Shown in pieces: positions 7,907-17,100 of a stretch of DNA of 64,000 nucleotides; the stretch's first letter is position 1, and every line of letters begins with the position of its first letter. Position numbers and translations under genes: made by a program. The notes under the pieces are model-generated. The model saw only the letters and a list, made by a program, of their open reading frames with translations, was not told the origin of the DNA and did not search any database. Source of the DNA: Bacillota bacterium (GTDB lineage: Bacteria > Bacillota > UBA4882 > UBA8346); NCBI GenBank assembly GCA_023402395.1, contig JAEYGI010000048.1, positions 15,922-79,921 of the forward strand, read 5' to 3'.

Positions 7907-8890
7907 ATGAAGTCCCCCCGCAAGTGGCTAGTATGCGTCGTAATTTTGCTTCTTATGCAGATCGCCGCCGATTTTACCGAGTATAAACCGGTCTTTCAGG
8001 ACGACCGGTATTTGATGGAAGGGTTGTTCCAGGCTTTGGAGGCGGATCTGGATCAGGACGGCCGGCCGGAGCTGATCCTCTCTGGAAAGAATTACATCGG
8101 CCGGGAGTTATTCGTGTATTGGCTGGACGGCACCGCCGATTTTAAGCCGGTGGTCCGCTGGCAAAGCCCCAATCTGTTTGAGGAGCGGAGCATTCTTTGG
8201 ATCGCCTGCGGCAAATTTAGCGGCGAAAAAAATCAATTGCTGGCGCTAACCGAAACCGCGGGCTATTTATATGAGTTTGGCGACGGAACCCTGGCTCTGG
8301 CCAGACAATTCGCGCATAAACTTCAACCCTTGACCGTTGCCGCCGGCGATATCGATGGCGACGGCCGGAGCGAACTGGTGATCGGAACCATTGGTAAAAT
8401 CACCTCCAAGATTTACGATGGAGTGGTGCAAGTCTGGCGGCTGGGCGAGTCCGGGCCCGAATTGGCAGCCCAGACGCAGGGCACGGTGGGCAATATTCGG
8501 GGAATCACCGCCGGCGACCTCGACGGCGACGGATTGGCCGAGATTTTGGTGGAGGAGGGCCTGTCGACCAAGTCCGGCCGGATTCACCGCTTCCAGTTCA
8601 GCGAGAACAAACTGGTGGAGCGCAACGCGCTTAAGAATCCATCCAGCGGGGCGATCTACGGCATGAAAGTCAAAACCACCGCCGACGGGCCGCGGCTGTT
8701 CACCGCCTCCCACAATGGAAAGCTGAACGTTTTCGCCTTGGACGCAAGCGGCCAATGGACCGTGGACGGTAAGGAACGGTCGTTCAATTGCAGCTTTGTC
8801 GATCTGGACCTGGCCGACCTGAATGGCGACGGCAGTCCGGAATTGATCTTCGCCGGGTATCCGCAACGGTTGTGGATCCTGTCGAAATAG
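7907..8890 (+). CDS. Secreted FG-GAP/VCBS repeat protein
   Basis: This is a 327-residue protein with an N-terminal signal or anchor sequence (about residues 5-22, hydrophobic VCVVILLLMQIA), followed by beta-propeller repeats. At least four Ca-binding-like D-x-D-x-D loops are visible: DLDQDGRPEL, DIDGDGRSEL, DLDGDGLAEI and DLNGDGSPEL, each followed by a hydrophobic strand. The ATG at 7907 is chosen over the in-frame GTG at 7898, which touches the Shine-Dalgarno AAAGGGAG. The family is extracellular and usually structural or adhesive; the exact role is unknown. The next gene, also exported, follows by 14 bases, so they probably form an operon. Confidence 0.82.
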   Translation: MKSPRKWLVCVVILLLMQIAADFTEYKPVFQDDRYLMEGLFQALEADLDQDGRPELILSGKNYIGRELFVYWLDGTADFKPVVRWQSPNLFEERSILWIACGKFSGEKNQLLALTETAGYLYEFGDGTLALARQFAHKLQPLTVAAGDIDGDGRSELVIGTIGKITSKIYDGVVQVWRLGESGPELAAQTQGTVGNIRGITAGDLDGDGLAEILVEEGLSTKSGRIHRFQFSENKLVERNALKNPSSGAIYGMKVKTTADGPRLFTASHNGKLNVFALDASGQWTVDGKERSFNCSFVDLDLADLNGDGSPELIFAGYPQRLWILSK

Positions 8891-8904
8891 GACGGAGGAA
8901 CGCC

Positions 8905-9786
8905 TTGGCCGCGAGCATACTTTGGATGGGAAAGGTAATATATATAATCGGTATCTTGATCACATTGGCCGGTTTCCAGCGCGGCGCGGCGGCGCTGGCC
9001 GAGCCGCCGGAGCAGACCGAGATGGCTGAGATGGTTCCCTTGAAAGTAATGACCCTGAACCTGCACGGCGGGGTCAATTGGTACGGCCAGTACGATCTGG
9101 ATTCCATTGTCCGGTTCATCGAAGAGGTCCAGCCGGATCTTATCGGCATGCAGGAGGTTGATCGAGGCTGGTCCAGCGCGAGCCGGTTTGAGGATATCCC
9201 CGGCGAGCTGGCCCGCAGGCTGAAGATGTTCTACGCCTATTCGGCCTCGCTGGAGCGAAACGGCGGCAACTTCGGCAACCTGGTGCTCAGCCGCTATCCG
9301 ATTGTGGCGATCTGGAGCGAACTGCTCCCGGGAGCGCTGGAGCGGCGGAGTTTCGCCTTTGTGCAGGTCTTGGCCCACGGCGTCCGGGTTAACTTCCTCA
9401 CGACCCATCTGGGGCTGTCGCTTGAGGACCGGAGGGAGCAGGCCGCCGCGATGCTGCAATTCATCAACCGGGTGAACGGCCCGCTGATTGTGACCGGCGA
9501 TTTTAACGGCGGCATCGACGATCCGTCGGTGGCGGTTTTCCGTGAAGGATTAATCGATGTTCAGGGCGTCAGCGCGCTGGCCGGCCAGGGCACGTTCCGA
9601 CCGAAGACCGGCCCCATGGGCCCAAGAATCGATTATATTTTCGCCTCTTCGGAGTTTGCACCGGCTGATTTCCGGATTTTCGACAATTTTATCTCCGATC
9701 ATTTGCCGCTCGTTGCCCAACTGTTCATGGGGATCAGTCCGCTGCAGATCGCCGGAGAGTCGGTGTATTACCAGAGCGGGTTTTGA
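8905..9786 (+). CDS. Exported endonuclease/exonuclease/phosphatase family protein
   Basis: This is a 293-residue metal-dependent phosphodiesterase-fold protein. The TTG at 8905 is chosen because GGAGGA lies five bases upstream; it gives an N-terminal hydrophobic segment (about residues 8-24), suggesting export or anchoring. Motifs of the EEP fold in order are TLNLHGG, the metal-binding glutamate in GMQEVDR, TTHLG, GDFNG and SDHLP. The substrate could be a phosphoinositide-like, phospholipid or nucleic-acid phosphoester; the sequence does not decide. It follows the FG-GAP gene closely and converges on the LigD-like gene with no gap. Confidence 0.83.
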   Translation: MAASILWMGKVIYIIGILITLAGFQRGAAALAEPPEQTEMAEMVPLKVMTLNLHGGVNWYGQYDLDSIVRFIEEVQPDLIGMQEVDRGWSSASRFEDIPGELARRLKMFYAYSASLERNGGNFGNLVLSRYPIVAIWSELLPGALERRSFAFVQVLAHGVRVNFLTTHLGLSLEDRREQAAAMLQFINRVNGPLIVTGDFNGGIDDPSVAVFREGLIDVQGVSALAGQGTFRPKTGPMGPRIDYIFASSEFAPADFRIFDNFISDHLPLVAQLFMGISPLQIAGESVYYQSGF

Positions 9787-10668
9787 TTATTTCAACAGCG
9801 CCGCGGGGAGGGTCTGCTCCAGCCGGAGCAGGGGCTTGAACAGATCGCCCAACTTTTCGAGGCGGGACGGAGCGGTTTTAATGGTAAAGTGGGAGGGATG
9901 AACATCGGAAAGCTCTTCCCAGCGGATCGGGACCGAAACCGGCGCGCCGGGAAAGGGCCGGATACTGTAGACGGAAGCGATGGTCTTTCCTTTTAAGTTT
10001 TGAAGGTGATCGATATACACCTTGCCGGCGCGGTTGACTACTTTCCGTTCGTTGGTGGCCAGATCCGGGAAGGTTTGAATGATCATTTCCCCGATACGTT
10101 TGACGAAGGTGCTGGTTTGCTTGAAGGTATAGCCGGCCCTGATCGGGAGATAAATGTGAATGCCGGTCGCCCCGGAGATCTTCGGAAACGCCTCCAGATC
10201 CAGCTCACCGAGGAGGGTCCGGACGAAGCGGGCGATGCGGGCCGCGTCGCTGAAGGCGGCGGGCTCCATCGGATCGAGATCGAAAATGATGTAGGTGGGA
10301 CGGTCCAATTGGCGAATCGTCGACAACCAGGGGTGAACCTCGATGCAACCGAGATTGATCGACCAGATCAGGGTCTCGGCGTTATTGATCATCGCATAGT
10401 TGATGGTCCGCTCGTCGGAGCGGATTGCCACGGTGTCCACCCATTCCGGCGGATCGGGGACATCCTTCTGATAAAAAAAATTGCCGCTGATCCCTTCCGG
10501 GTAGCGGACCAGGGAAACCGGCCGGCCGGCCAGATGCGGTCCGAGCAGTGGCCAGACCACCCCGTAATATTTCATCACATCGGCCTTGGTATAGCCCTCC
10601 CCGGGCCAGAAGACTTTATCCAGATTTTTAACCTCAACGCGTCGTTCATTTACGACCAGGGTCGGCAT
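9787..10668 (-). CDS. ligD: LigD-type polymerase/primase domain protein
   Basis: This is a 293-residue stand-alone archaeo-eukaryotic-primase-type polymerase domain as found in bacterial non-homologous end joining. It has the N-terminal LDKVFWPGEGYTK block, the catalytic IIFDLDP motif and the nucleotide-binding histidine in TGIHIYLP. The ATG at 10668 has GGAGG ten bases upstream and follows the ligase stop by five bases; an earlier ATG would overlap the ligase gene. Together with the upstream ligase it makes a split LigD without a phosphoesterase domain. No Ku gene is present in this window. Confidence 0.9.
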   Translation of the reverse strand: MPTLVVNERRVEVKNLDKVFWPGEGYTKADVMKYYGVVWPLLGPHLAGRPVSLVRYPEGISGNFFYQKDVPDPPEWVDTVAIRSDERTINYAMINNAETLIWSINLGCIEVHPWLSTIRQLDRPTYIIFDLDPMEPAAFSDAARIARFVRTLLGELDLEAFPKISGATGIHIYLPIRAGYTFKQTSTFVKRIGEMIIQTFPDLATNERKVVNRAGKVYIDHLQNLKGKTIASVYSIRPFPGAPVSVPIRWEELSDVHPSHFTIKTAPSRLEKLGDLFKPLLRLEQTLPAALLK

Positions 10669-10673
10669 GGCAT

Positions 10674-11618
10674 TTATACCTCCAAACGGCATTCCCCAGG
10701 GGCCAGGTCGGGACGGAAACGGCGGAAACTGGGATGGCGCAGGCTGCCGTCATCGGTCACTTCTAAGAACTCCACTTCGCAGGGGATGATGGGACGGGTC
10801 CAATGGACCCCCTTCTGTTTTAAAGCCGTACCGGTAAAAGGACACTCGGGGATCTCAATGGATCGCAATTCTCGGTGAATGCCTTGAAGTTCCAGCACGG
10901 TAAATCCGGTGCCGACCAGGCCGCGCCATTGCAGCCGTTCGCCTTCAAAAGCGCCGAGAACCAATGAACTGAGCTCGCCGCGGCGGGTCGGTTTGATGGT
11001 ATAGCCGCAGACCAGGAAGTTCCCGCTCCGTTTCCGTTTGAATTTCAGCCAAGACGTAACCCGCTTGCCGGGTAGGTAGGGGCTGTCGATTCGTTTGGCA
11101 ATGACCCCTTCCATCCCAAGTTCGGATACGGATTGGAAATAAGCGATGCCGTGCTCGGGGACCTGCTCGCTCAGGATCAATTCCTCTGCCGGCAGCAGCA
11201 GATCGGCCAGCCGGGCGCGGCGTTGCTCCAGCGGTTCGTCCAAAACCGGTTGATTATTTTGGTATAAAAGATCAAATACTACCAATACCACCGGTATTTT
11301 CGCCGCGGTGGTCCGGATCTGGTCCTGGTTCCGGATCTGGGCGCGTTTCTGAAGTTCGGCAAAGCTCGGCCTGCCGTTGCGGAGCGCCACAATTTCTCCG
11401 TCGAGAACCGCTCCCTGCGATTTGATCCGCTGATGGATGCTGCCGAGCTCGGGAAAGACTGCTGAAATATCTTTTTGATTGCGGCTTTGCAGCCGGGTGG
11501 CTCCTTCCAAAAAAGCCAGGCAGCGATAGCCGTCCCACTTGATCTCGTACCGGAATGCGGGCGAGTCAAAGGGATTTCCCAGGGTGGCCAGCATTGGTTT
11601 TAAGGAGTTGGGCAGCAC
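10674..11618 (-). CDS. ATP-dependent DNA ligase (LigD ligase domain type)
   Basis: This is an ATP-dependent ligase of about 314 residues, with the adenylated lysine in YEIKWDGYR, followed by LDGEIVAL, VFDLLY, EGVIAKR and WLKFKRK, then an OB-fold C-terminus. It lies directly upstream of the polymerase-domain gene, as separate halves of LigD. The start is uncertain: the GTG at 11618 has AGGTGA five bases upstream, whereas the in-frame GTG at 11627 lacks a clear site, so 11618 is preferred. The role is joining of double-strand breaks, by family. Confidence 0.9.
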   Translation of the reverse strand: MLPNSLKPMLATLGNPFDSPAFRYEIKWDGYRCLAFLEGATRLQSRNQKDISAVFPELGSIHQRIKSQGAVLDGEIVALRNGRPSFAELQKRAQIRNQDQIRTTAAKIPVVLVVFDLLYQNNQPVLDEPLEQRRARLADLLLPAEELILSEQVPEHGIAYFQSVSELGMEGVIAKRIDSPYLPGKRVTSWLKFKRKRSGNFLVCGYTIKPTRRGELSSLVLGAFEGERLQWRGLVGTGFTVLELQGIHRELRSIEIPECPFTGTALKQKGVHWTRPIIPCEVEFLEVTDDGSLRHPSFRRFRPDLAPGECRLEV

Positions 11619-11768
11619 TTTTCTCACCTATAGAGTAGCGTGCCCCGATTTCGGGTCCGAAACAGTCGTATTTATTCGCAAAATAACGTCTTTGCAAGAA
11701 TTAATTAGATGGTTTGGATATTCTAGGATATATAGGCAAATATCATTGATTATGACGATAAATCGGTA

Positions 11769-11797
11769 TTGATAATCTCGATGCGGTTTTATAAAAT
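11769..11797 (+). promoter_or_regulatory. groESL promoter
   Basis: TTGATA (11769-11774) and TAAAAT (11792-11797) are separated by 17 bases, a good sigma-A match. The predicted start point falls just before the CIRCE dyad. The rest of 11628-11768 contains no gene. Confidence 0.7.
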
Positions 11798-11808
11798 CGA
11801 TTCTAGAG

Positions 11809-11835
11809 TTAGCACTCGTCATTGGTGAGTGCTAA
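11809..11835 (+). promoter_or_regulatory. CIRCE operator (HrcA binding site)
   Basis: This is a perfect TTAGCACTC-N9-GAGTGCTAA inverted repeat just downstream of the groESL promoter. It is the classic HrcA repressor site, so groESL should be induced by heat or protein-folding stress. hrcA itself is not in the window. Confidence 0.97.
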
Positions 11836-11869
11836 TAACAAGTTCTAAAATTCTGAGAGGAGGGAAACC

Positions 11870-12157
11870 ATGAATATCAAACCTTTGGGTGAGAGAGTCG
11901 TCATTAAAGTTTTAGAGAGCGAAGAGAAGACCAAGAGCGGAATCGTTCTTCCCGATACCGCCAAGGAAAAGCCGCAAATGGGAAAAGTAGTCGCGATTGG
12001 TTCCGGCAAGCTGCTGGATAACGGCCAGCGGATCGCGCTGGACGTGAAGGAAGGCGACAAAGTGCTCTTTGCGAAGTACGCCGGTACCGAGGTCAAACTG
12101 GACGGCGAAGAATACATGGTGTTGAAAGAGTCCGATATTTTAGCCATTGTGCAATAA
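11870..12157 (+). CDS. groES: Co-chaperonin GroES
   Basis: This is the 95-residue lid of the GroEL folding chamber, of normal length. It starts with MNIKPLGERV, contains the mobile-loop region KTKSGIVLPDTA, and ends with the conserved ESDILAIV strand. The Shine-Dalgarno AGGAGGG lies before the ATG. It is the first gene of the CIRCE-controlled operon, 23 bases before groEL. Confidence 0.98.
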   Translation: MNIKPLGERVVIKVLESEEKTKSGIVLPDTAKEKPQMGKVVAIGSGKLLDNGQRIALDVKEGDKVLFAKYAGTEVKLDGEEYMVLKESDILAIVQ

Positions 12158-12180
12158 TTTTTACTTAAGGAGGGATAGCT

Positions 12181-13806
12181 ATGGCCAAACAGATATTATT
12201 CAGTGAAGACGCGCGTCACGCCCTGGAACGCGGCGTAAATACCCTGGCGGACGCGGTTAAGGTCACCTTGGGACCCAAGGGACGCAATGTCGTGTTGGAT
12301 AAGAAATACGGCTCGCCGACGATTACCAATGACGGCGTGACCATTGCCAAAGAGATCGAACTGGAGAACCCGTTCGAAAACATGGGCGCTCAGCTCGCCA
12401 AGGAAGTCGCCACTAAGACCAATGACATCGCCGGTGACGGAACCACCACCGCGACCCTGCTGGCCCAAGCCATGGTCCGCGAAGGGCTGAAGAACGTCGC
12501 CGCCGGCGCCAACCCGATGATCCTGAAGAAGGGCATCGAGAAAGCGGTCAGCGTTGTAGTCGATGAGATTAAGAAAGTCAGCAAGTCAGTGGAGAGCAAA
12601 AACGACATCACTCATGTCGCCGCAATCTCCGCCGCTGATGAAGAGATCGGCAAATTAATCGCCGAAGCCATGGAAAAGGTCGGCAAAGACGGCGTCATCA
12701 CCGTTGAAGAGTCCCAAACCATGGGCACCAACCTCGAAGTGGTCGAGGGCATGCAATTTGACCGGGGTTACGTTTCCGCCTATATGGTTACCGACTCCGA
12801 GCGGATGGAGGCTGTGCTTGACGAGCCGTACATTCTGCTCACCGACAAGAAAATCTCCCTGATCAAAGACTTGTTGCCGATCCTGGAAAAGATCATTCAA
12901 CGGGGCAAACCGCTTCTGATCATCTCCGAGGATGTCGAGGGCGAAGCCCTGTCGACCCTGGTCGTCAACAAACTGCGCGGCGTGCTGAACGTGGTCGCCG
13001 TGAAAGCTCCGGGTTTCGGCGATCGCCGCAAAGCGATGCTGAGCGATATCGCCATCGTCACCGGCGGCCAGGTGATCTCCGAGGAAGTCGGCATGACCCT
13101 TGAGAACACCACTATCGATATGCTGGGCCAGGCCCGCCAGGTCAAAATCACCAAAGAAGAGACCACCATCGTTGACGGCAAGGGCAGCGCCCAGGAGATC
13201 AAGAACCGGATCAACCAGATCAAACTGCAGATCGACGAGACCACTTCCGATTATGACCGGGAGAAGCTGCAGGAACGTCTGGCCAAACTCTCCGGCGGCG
13301 TAGCGGTTATCCAGGTCGGAGCCGCCACCGAGACCGAAATGAAAGAGAAGAAGCACCGGATCGAGGATGCGCTCTCCGCGACCCGCGCCGCAGTGGAAGA
13401 AGGCGTGGTGGCCGGCGGTGGAGTCACCCTGCTCCAGATCGCTCCTTCGCTTGATAAAATCAAAGAAACCAGTGACGTGGCCACTGGCATCCAGATCGTC
13501 CGGAAGGCCTTGGCTGAGCCGTTGCGGCAGATCGCCAACAACGCCGGCGTCGAGGGTTCGGTCATCGTAGAGAAGGTCAGCTCGATGGAGATCGGCGTTG
13601 GCTTCAACGCCCTCACCGGCGAGTATGTCAATATGATTCAATCCGGAATCGTCGACCCGGCCAAAGTTACCCGGAGCGCGCTTCAAAACGCGGCCAGTAT
13701 CGCGGCGATGCTCCTGACCACCGAGTGCCTGGTCACCGATATCCCTGAGAAGGAAAAAGCTATGCCCGGCCCCGGCGGAATGCCCGGCGGAATGGGTATG
13801 GACTGA
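12181..13806 (+). CDS. groEL: Chaperonin GroEL
   Basis: This is the 541-residue ATP-dependent chaperonin. Visible hallmarks are VTLGPKGRNVVLDK, the ATP-site GDGTTTAT, the apical-domain block starting with EGMQFDRGY, and the C-terminal GGM-rich tail GPGGMPGGMGMD. AAGGAGGG precedes the ATG. It is co-transcribed with groES and followed by a strong terminator. No second groEL is in this window. Confidence 0.99.
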   Translation: MAKQILFSEDARHALERGVNTLADAVKVTLGPKGRNVVLDKKYGSPTITNDGVTIAKEIELENPFENMGAQLAKEVATKTNDIAGDGTTTATLLAQAMVREGLKNVAAGANPMILKKGIEKAVSVVVDEIKKVSKSVESKNDITHVAAISAADEEIGKLIAEAMEKVGKDGVITVEESQTMGTNLEVVEGMQFDRGYVSAYMVTDSERMEAVLDEPYILLTDKKISLIKDLLPILEKIIQRGKPLLIISEDVEGEALSTLVVNKLRGVLNVVAVKAPGFGDRRKAMLSDIAIVTGGQVISEEVGMTLENTTIDMLGQARQVKITKEETTIVDGKGSAQEIKNRINQIKLQIDETTSDYDREKLQERLAKLSGGVAVIQVGAATETEMKEKKHRIEDALSATRAAVEEGVVAGGGVTLLQIAPSLDKIKETSDVATGIQIVRKALAEPLRQIANNAGVEGSVIVEKVSSMEIGVGFNALTGEYVNMIQSGIVDPAKVTRSALQNAASIAAMLLTTECLVTDIPEKEKAMPGPGGMPGGMGMD

Positions 13807-13821
13807 GTCTTGCGGTAAAGA

Positions 13822-13847
13822 ACCCGGCCGAATGGCCGGGTTTTTTA
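13822..13847 (+). terminator. Terminator of groESL
   Basis: Stem AACCCGGCC / GGCCGGGTT with a four-base loop is followed by six T residues. Confidence 0.93.
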
Positions 13848-13913
13848 TTGCCCAGGTAATATATAGATTCACCGGTTCGGGTACACACTATCTTTAAAGA
13901 AAGGAGGAATATC

Positions 13914-15572
13914 ATGTTTTGTTATCAGTGTGAACAAGCGGCTCAAGGCACAGGATGCGTCAGCGCCGGGGTCTGCGGCAAGGATCATGATACCGCGGCG
14001 CTCCAAGATCTGTTGCTCTATGCCGCGCAAGGAATTTCCCAATACGCCCACCAGGCCCGAACCATGGGGGCGAAAAACCGAGAACTGGATCGCTTTATTT
14101 TAACCGCGTTATTTACGACCGTGACCAATGTCAATTTTGATCCGGAACGGATCCAAGAAATTTTGCGCCAAGCCTCGGAATACTTAGACATTGCGGCCAA
14201 GCTGTATACCGACGCCTGCGCCGCCTCGGGAAAACCGGCCGAGCGACTCTCCGGGCCGGCCGCGTGGCGACTGGCTTCGGATTTACAAAGTCTAATCGCC
14301 CAAGGAGAAGAGTATTCCATTGAAGCCGACCGTAACCGGCACGGTCATGATCTGACGGGGCTCAAGAATGTGGTCATGACTGGATTGAAAGGCATGGCCG
14401 CCTATGCGGAACATGCCAGGGACTTGGGGATCGAAGACGACAATGTCTACGGTTTTTTCTACCAAACGCTCGATTTTCTAACTCAGGACCGTTTCACGGT
14501 CGATGAGTTGTTGACCATGGCGCTCAAGGTTGGGGAGGTCAATCTACGCGTGATGGAAATGCTCGACCAGGCCAATACCACCGCCTTCGGCCACCCGGTT
14601 CCGACCCCGGTTCGGATCACACCGGTCAAAGGAAAAGCGATCCTCATCTCCGGCCATGACCTTAAGGATCTTGAGGAATTACTGAAGCAGACCGCGGGAA
14701 AAGGAATCAACATCTATACCCATGGCGAGATGATCCCCGCCCACGCCTATCCTAACTTAAAGAAATATCCGCATCTGGTGGGGAATTACGGTGGCGCATG
14801 GCAGGAGCAGCGGGAAGAGTTCGAGCGATTCCCCGGAGCCATTTTGATGACGACCAACTGTATTCAAAAACCTAAAAATGCCTATCAATCCCGGATCTTC
14901 ACCAGTGGGCTGGTTGCCTGGCCGGGGGTGCGGCATATTGCAAACCGGGATTTTACGCTGGTGATCGAGACGGCGCTGCGTGAACCCGGATTTGAACATG
15001 ACGAACCCGAACGTACGATTATGGTGGGCTTCGCGCGCAACGCCGTGCTGGGCGTGGCGGACAAGATTGTTGACTTGGTCAAGCGGGGCGCGGTTCGTCA
15101 CTTTTTCCTGGTGGGAGGGTGTGACGGCGCGAAACCGGGCCGGGATTACTACACCCGGCTGGCGCGGCAAATACCGGAGAATTGCTTGATACTTACGCTT
15201 GCTTGCGGGAAGTACCGGTTCAATAAGCTTGATTTCGGTTCAATCGAAGGGATACCCCGCTTGTTGGATGTCGGGCAATGCAATGACGCTTATTCGGCGA
15301 TCAAAATTGCGCTGGCCCTGGCGGATGTATTTCATACAGATGTTAACGGTCTGCCGCTGTCACTGATCTTATCCTGGTATGAGCAGAAGGCGGTCTGTAT
15401 CTTGCTGACCCTTTTGCAGCTGGGGATTCGGAATATCCGGATCGGACCCAGCTTACCGGCGTTTATCACTCCGGCAGCCTTTGAGGTATTGAAGGGGAAG
15501 TTCAACCTGATGTTGATTACCACTCCCGAAAAGGATTTGGAGGCAATTCTCGGGGCTCCGGCCATTGTCTGA
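13914..15572 (+). CDS. hcp: Hydroxylamine reductase (hybrid-cluster protein Hcp)
   Basis: This is a 552-residue hybrid cluster protein, linked in anaerobes to detoxifying nitric oxide or hydroxylamine. Four N-terminal cysteines (C3, C6, C15, C21; C-x2-C-x8-C-x5-C) match the strict-anaerobe class that binds a cubane cluster. Further conserved cluster ligands are recognizable in the GGCDGAKPGRDYY, LACGKYRFN and DVGQCNDAYS blocks. AAGGAGG precedes the ATG. It is a single gene between the groESL terminator and a convergent DedA gene. No Hcr reductase or NsrR/HcpR gene is adjacent. Confidence 0.96.
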   Translation: MFCYQCEQAAQGTGCVSAGVCGKDHDTAALQDLLLYAAQGISQYAHQARTMGAKNRELDRFILTALFTTVTNVNFDPERIQEILRQASEYLDIAAKLYTDACAASGKPAERLSGPAAWRLASDLQSLIAQGEEYSIEADRNRHGHDLTGLKNVVMTGLKGMAAYAEHARDLGIEDDNVYGFFYQTLDFLTQDRFTVDELLTMALKVGEVNLRVMEMLDQANTTAFGHPVPTPVRITPVKGKAILISGHDLKDLEELLKQTAGKGINIYTHGEMIPAHAYPNLKKYPHLVGNYGGAWQEQREEFERFPGAILMTTNCIQKPKNAYQSRIFTSGLVAWPGVRHIANRDFTLVIETALREPGFEHDEPERTIMVGFARNAVLGVADKIVDLVKRGAVRHFFLVGGCDGAKPGRDYYTRLARQIPENCLILTLACGKYRFNKLDFGSIEGIPRLLDVGQCNDAYSAIKIALALADVFHTDVNGLPLSLILSWYEQKAVCILLTLLQLGIRNIRIGPSLPAFITPAAFEVLKGKFNLMLITTPEKDLEAILGAPAIV

Positions 15573-15595
15573 TGACGGAGACGGATGGAATGGCG

Positions 15596-16219
15596 TCATT
15601 TTTCCGATTTGGGCTGGTTTCGTTTGCAAACCCAAAAAACCAGGAGCGCGACTCCCGCGGTTCCACAGGCAATGAGCAGCCAATATCCCAATCGTTGTAA
15701 CCAATTCAGAATTACAATCCAGTTTTCTCCCAGATCGCGACCGAGCAGGGCGAGGACCGTGAAGAAGACCAGGTTGCTCAGAAAAATTGCCGGCAGGGCG
15801 ATCAAAGGATGCAGTCGCAAGGTGCCGCTGCAGACAACGCTATAAAGGCTCATTCCCGGGATCAGTTTGCCGATGAAAACCGCCAAAATGCCGTATTTCT
15901 TAAACCAAAGGACTGCTTTGTCAAAGGACTCCCGGGAAATAACTTTTTTAAGAGGAGTCCTGGCGATTACTTCGTAACCATAACGGCGGGTTAAGTAGTA
16001 CAGCCAGAGACTACCCAGAAACGTGCCGAGCACTGCGGCTGAAATAACCGCTGCGACTGAACCGTGACCTATTCCGGTCAGATAGCCGGCGATGACCACC
16101 GCGCTTTCCAGCGGCAGCGGGGGAAAGACGATGTTCAGCGCGGCCAGGGCCAAAAAGGCCCCAAATAAGATCCAGGGATTTTCAAACAGAACCGCTACAT
16201 GTTCGACCAAAAGATGCAT
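15596..16219 (-). CDS. DedA/SNARE-associated family membrane protein
   Basis: This is a 207-residue polytopic inner-membrane protein of the DedA (VTT) superfamily, related to undecaprenyl-phosphate or phospholipid translocation. The family signature is seen as the N-terminal FPPLPLESAVVIAGY segment and the central Gly-rich GTFLGSLWLYYLTRRYG, followed by FIGKLIPGMS, here with the conserved G-x-x-x-P region. The ATG at 16219 follows GGAGG by seven bases; upstream in-frame starts lack a site. A 36-bp palindrome lies about 95 bases upstream. Confidence 0.85.
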   Translation of the reverse strand: MHLLVEHVAVLFENPWILFGAFLALAALNIVFPPLPLESAVVIAGYLTGIGHGSVAAVISAAVLGTFLGSLWLYYLTRRYGYEVIARTPLKKVISRESFDKAVLWFKKYGILAVFIGKLIPGMSLYSVVCSGTLRLHPLIALPAIFLSNLVFFTVLALLGRDLGENWIVILNWLQRLGYWLLIACGTAGVALLVFWVCKRNQPKSEK

Positions 16220-16313
16220 CCGGTAGCCTCCAGAAGCGGATACCATTATTATTCCAGGGAGCCATGGCTTTATTATGGCGGGATCTGGTTAAGACTGAAT
16301 TAAGATTAAATCA

Positions 16314-16349
16314 AAAGCCGGAAGTTCCGCATGCGGAACTTCCGGCTTT
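16314..16349. promoter_or_regulatory. 36-bp perfect palindrome upstream of dedA-like gene
   Basis: The sequence is self-complementary from 16314 to 16349, centred on GCATGC, with arms reading AAAGCCGGAAGTTCCGCA. No T-run of terminator quality follows on either strand, so an operator or cruciform-forming site is possible. Confidence 0.6.
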
Positions 16350-16517
16350 GGTATCCGGCCGGACCGGCGGGGCCGGCCGACGAATGAAACAAGTATTTAT
16401 CCGAATAAAATAATCATATCCATTCCATTTTTATCCTGAGGCCGGTATAATGGTTTACTTAATCAAAAGCGTGGTAAACTAATCCATAGAATACCAAGAA
16501 AGCCGAGGCTGAGCCAA

Positions 16518-16727
16518 TTGAGGTTGGAAAGATTATTGCGGTTGGAGACCAATTTGTTGTCAACCATGAAAACCTGCCTGGACCGGGTCAGCAATTTTCA
16601 ATTGAACAAATTGGTGGGAAAGATCGAGGATGCCGAACTGCGGGTCTTTATATTGTGGCAACTGAAAACGTATATGGATACCCTGCGGTTAGTCAATAAA
16701 ACCCGGCAACGTTTGAAAATCAATTGA
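16518..16727 (+). CDS. Small hypothetical protein
   Basis: This is a possible 69-residue basic, helix-rich protein (with FQLNKLVGKIEDAELRVFILWQ split over two helices). I do not recognise a family. The TTG at 16518 has only a weak purine-rich site upstream; an ATG at 16566 would give 53 residues. There is no signal peptide. After its TGA stop the same frame stays open to 16898, noted separately. Moderate confidence only: leucine-rich helical character supports coding, and weak start signals argue against. Confidence 0.42.
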   Translation: MRLERLLRLETNLLSTMKTCLDRVSNFQLNKLVGKIEDAELRVFILWQLKTYMDTLRLVNKTRQRLKIN

Positions 16728-17035
16728 CAGCGGACGGCACTCCGGAACGTACCGGGCCGTTGTTTCGCCAGCTCCGAAGCAGGACATTTCATCAGTGTGA
16801 TGGATGGTTTGGGTCGGGAAATGGTCGTCATCATGCCCAAAAATGACCTTCCACGGTTAAGAAAGGTCAAACTTTATCCCCTAAAGATCAGGAAATAACC
16901 CGCCCGGTTCGTTGACGGGTAACCGACCGGGGCGGGTTCAAAAAAACCGGCCCAAAGGAGTATATAACGTCTACCGCCTGGCAAAAACGCTCGAATTTCG
17001 GCCGCTTGTTTTCTGAACTTCCCGTACAACCTTGA
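16728..17035. other. Intergenic DNA, structured, no firm gene
   Basis: It contains an imperfect stem AACCCGCC / GGCGGGTT around 16898-16938 and otherwise no well-supported gene. Predicted frames on the minus strand here lack start signals. Confidence 0.4.
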
Positions 17036-17100
17036 CCGTTATATATGTCGCAATACGTTTTTTGAACGCCGTAAAAATTGCAGCATATTTTCCTTAATTC
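17036..17100. repeat. Small hairpin repeat, family 2, copy 2
   Basis: It matches the 7409 copy over about 60 bases (TATATATGTCGCAATA...CATATTTTCCTT), but the right arm carries changes (ATTGCAGCATAT instead of ATTGCGACATAT) that weaken the stem. It is immediately followed by a divergent hairpin related to the two-hairpin family. Confidence 0.65.

Noticed and set aside
12655..13872. 405-codon minus-strand frame across groEL
   Set aside because: This is an antisense shadow of groEL produced by GC-rich codons.
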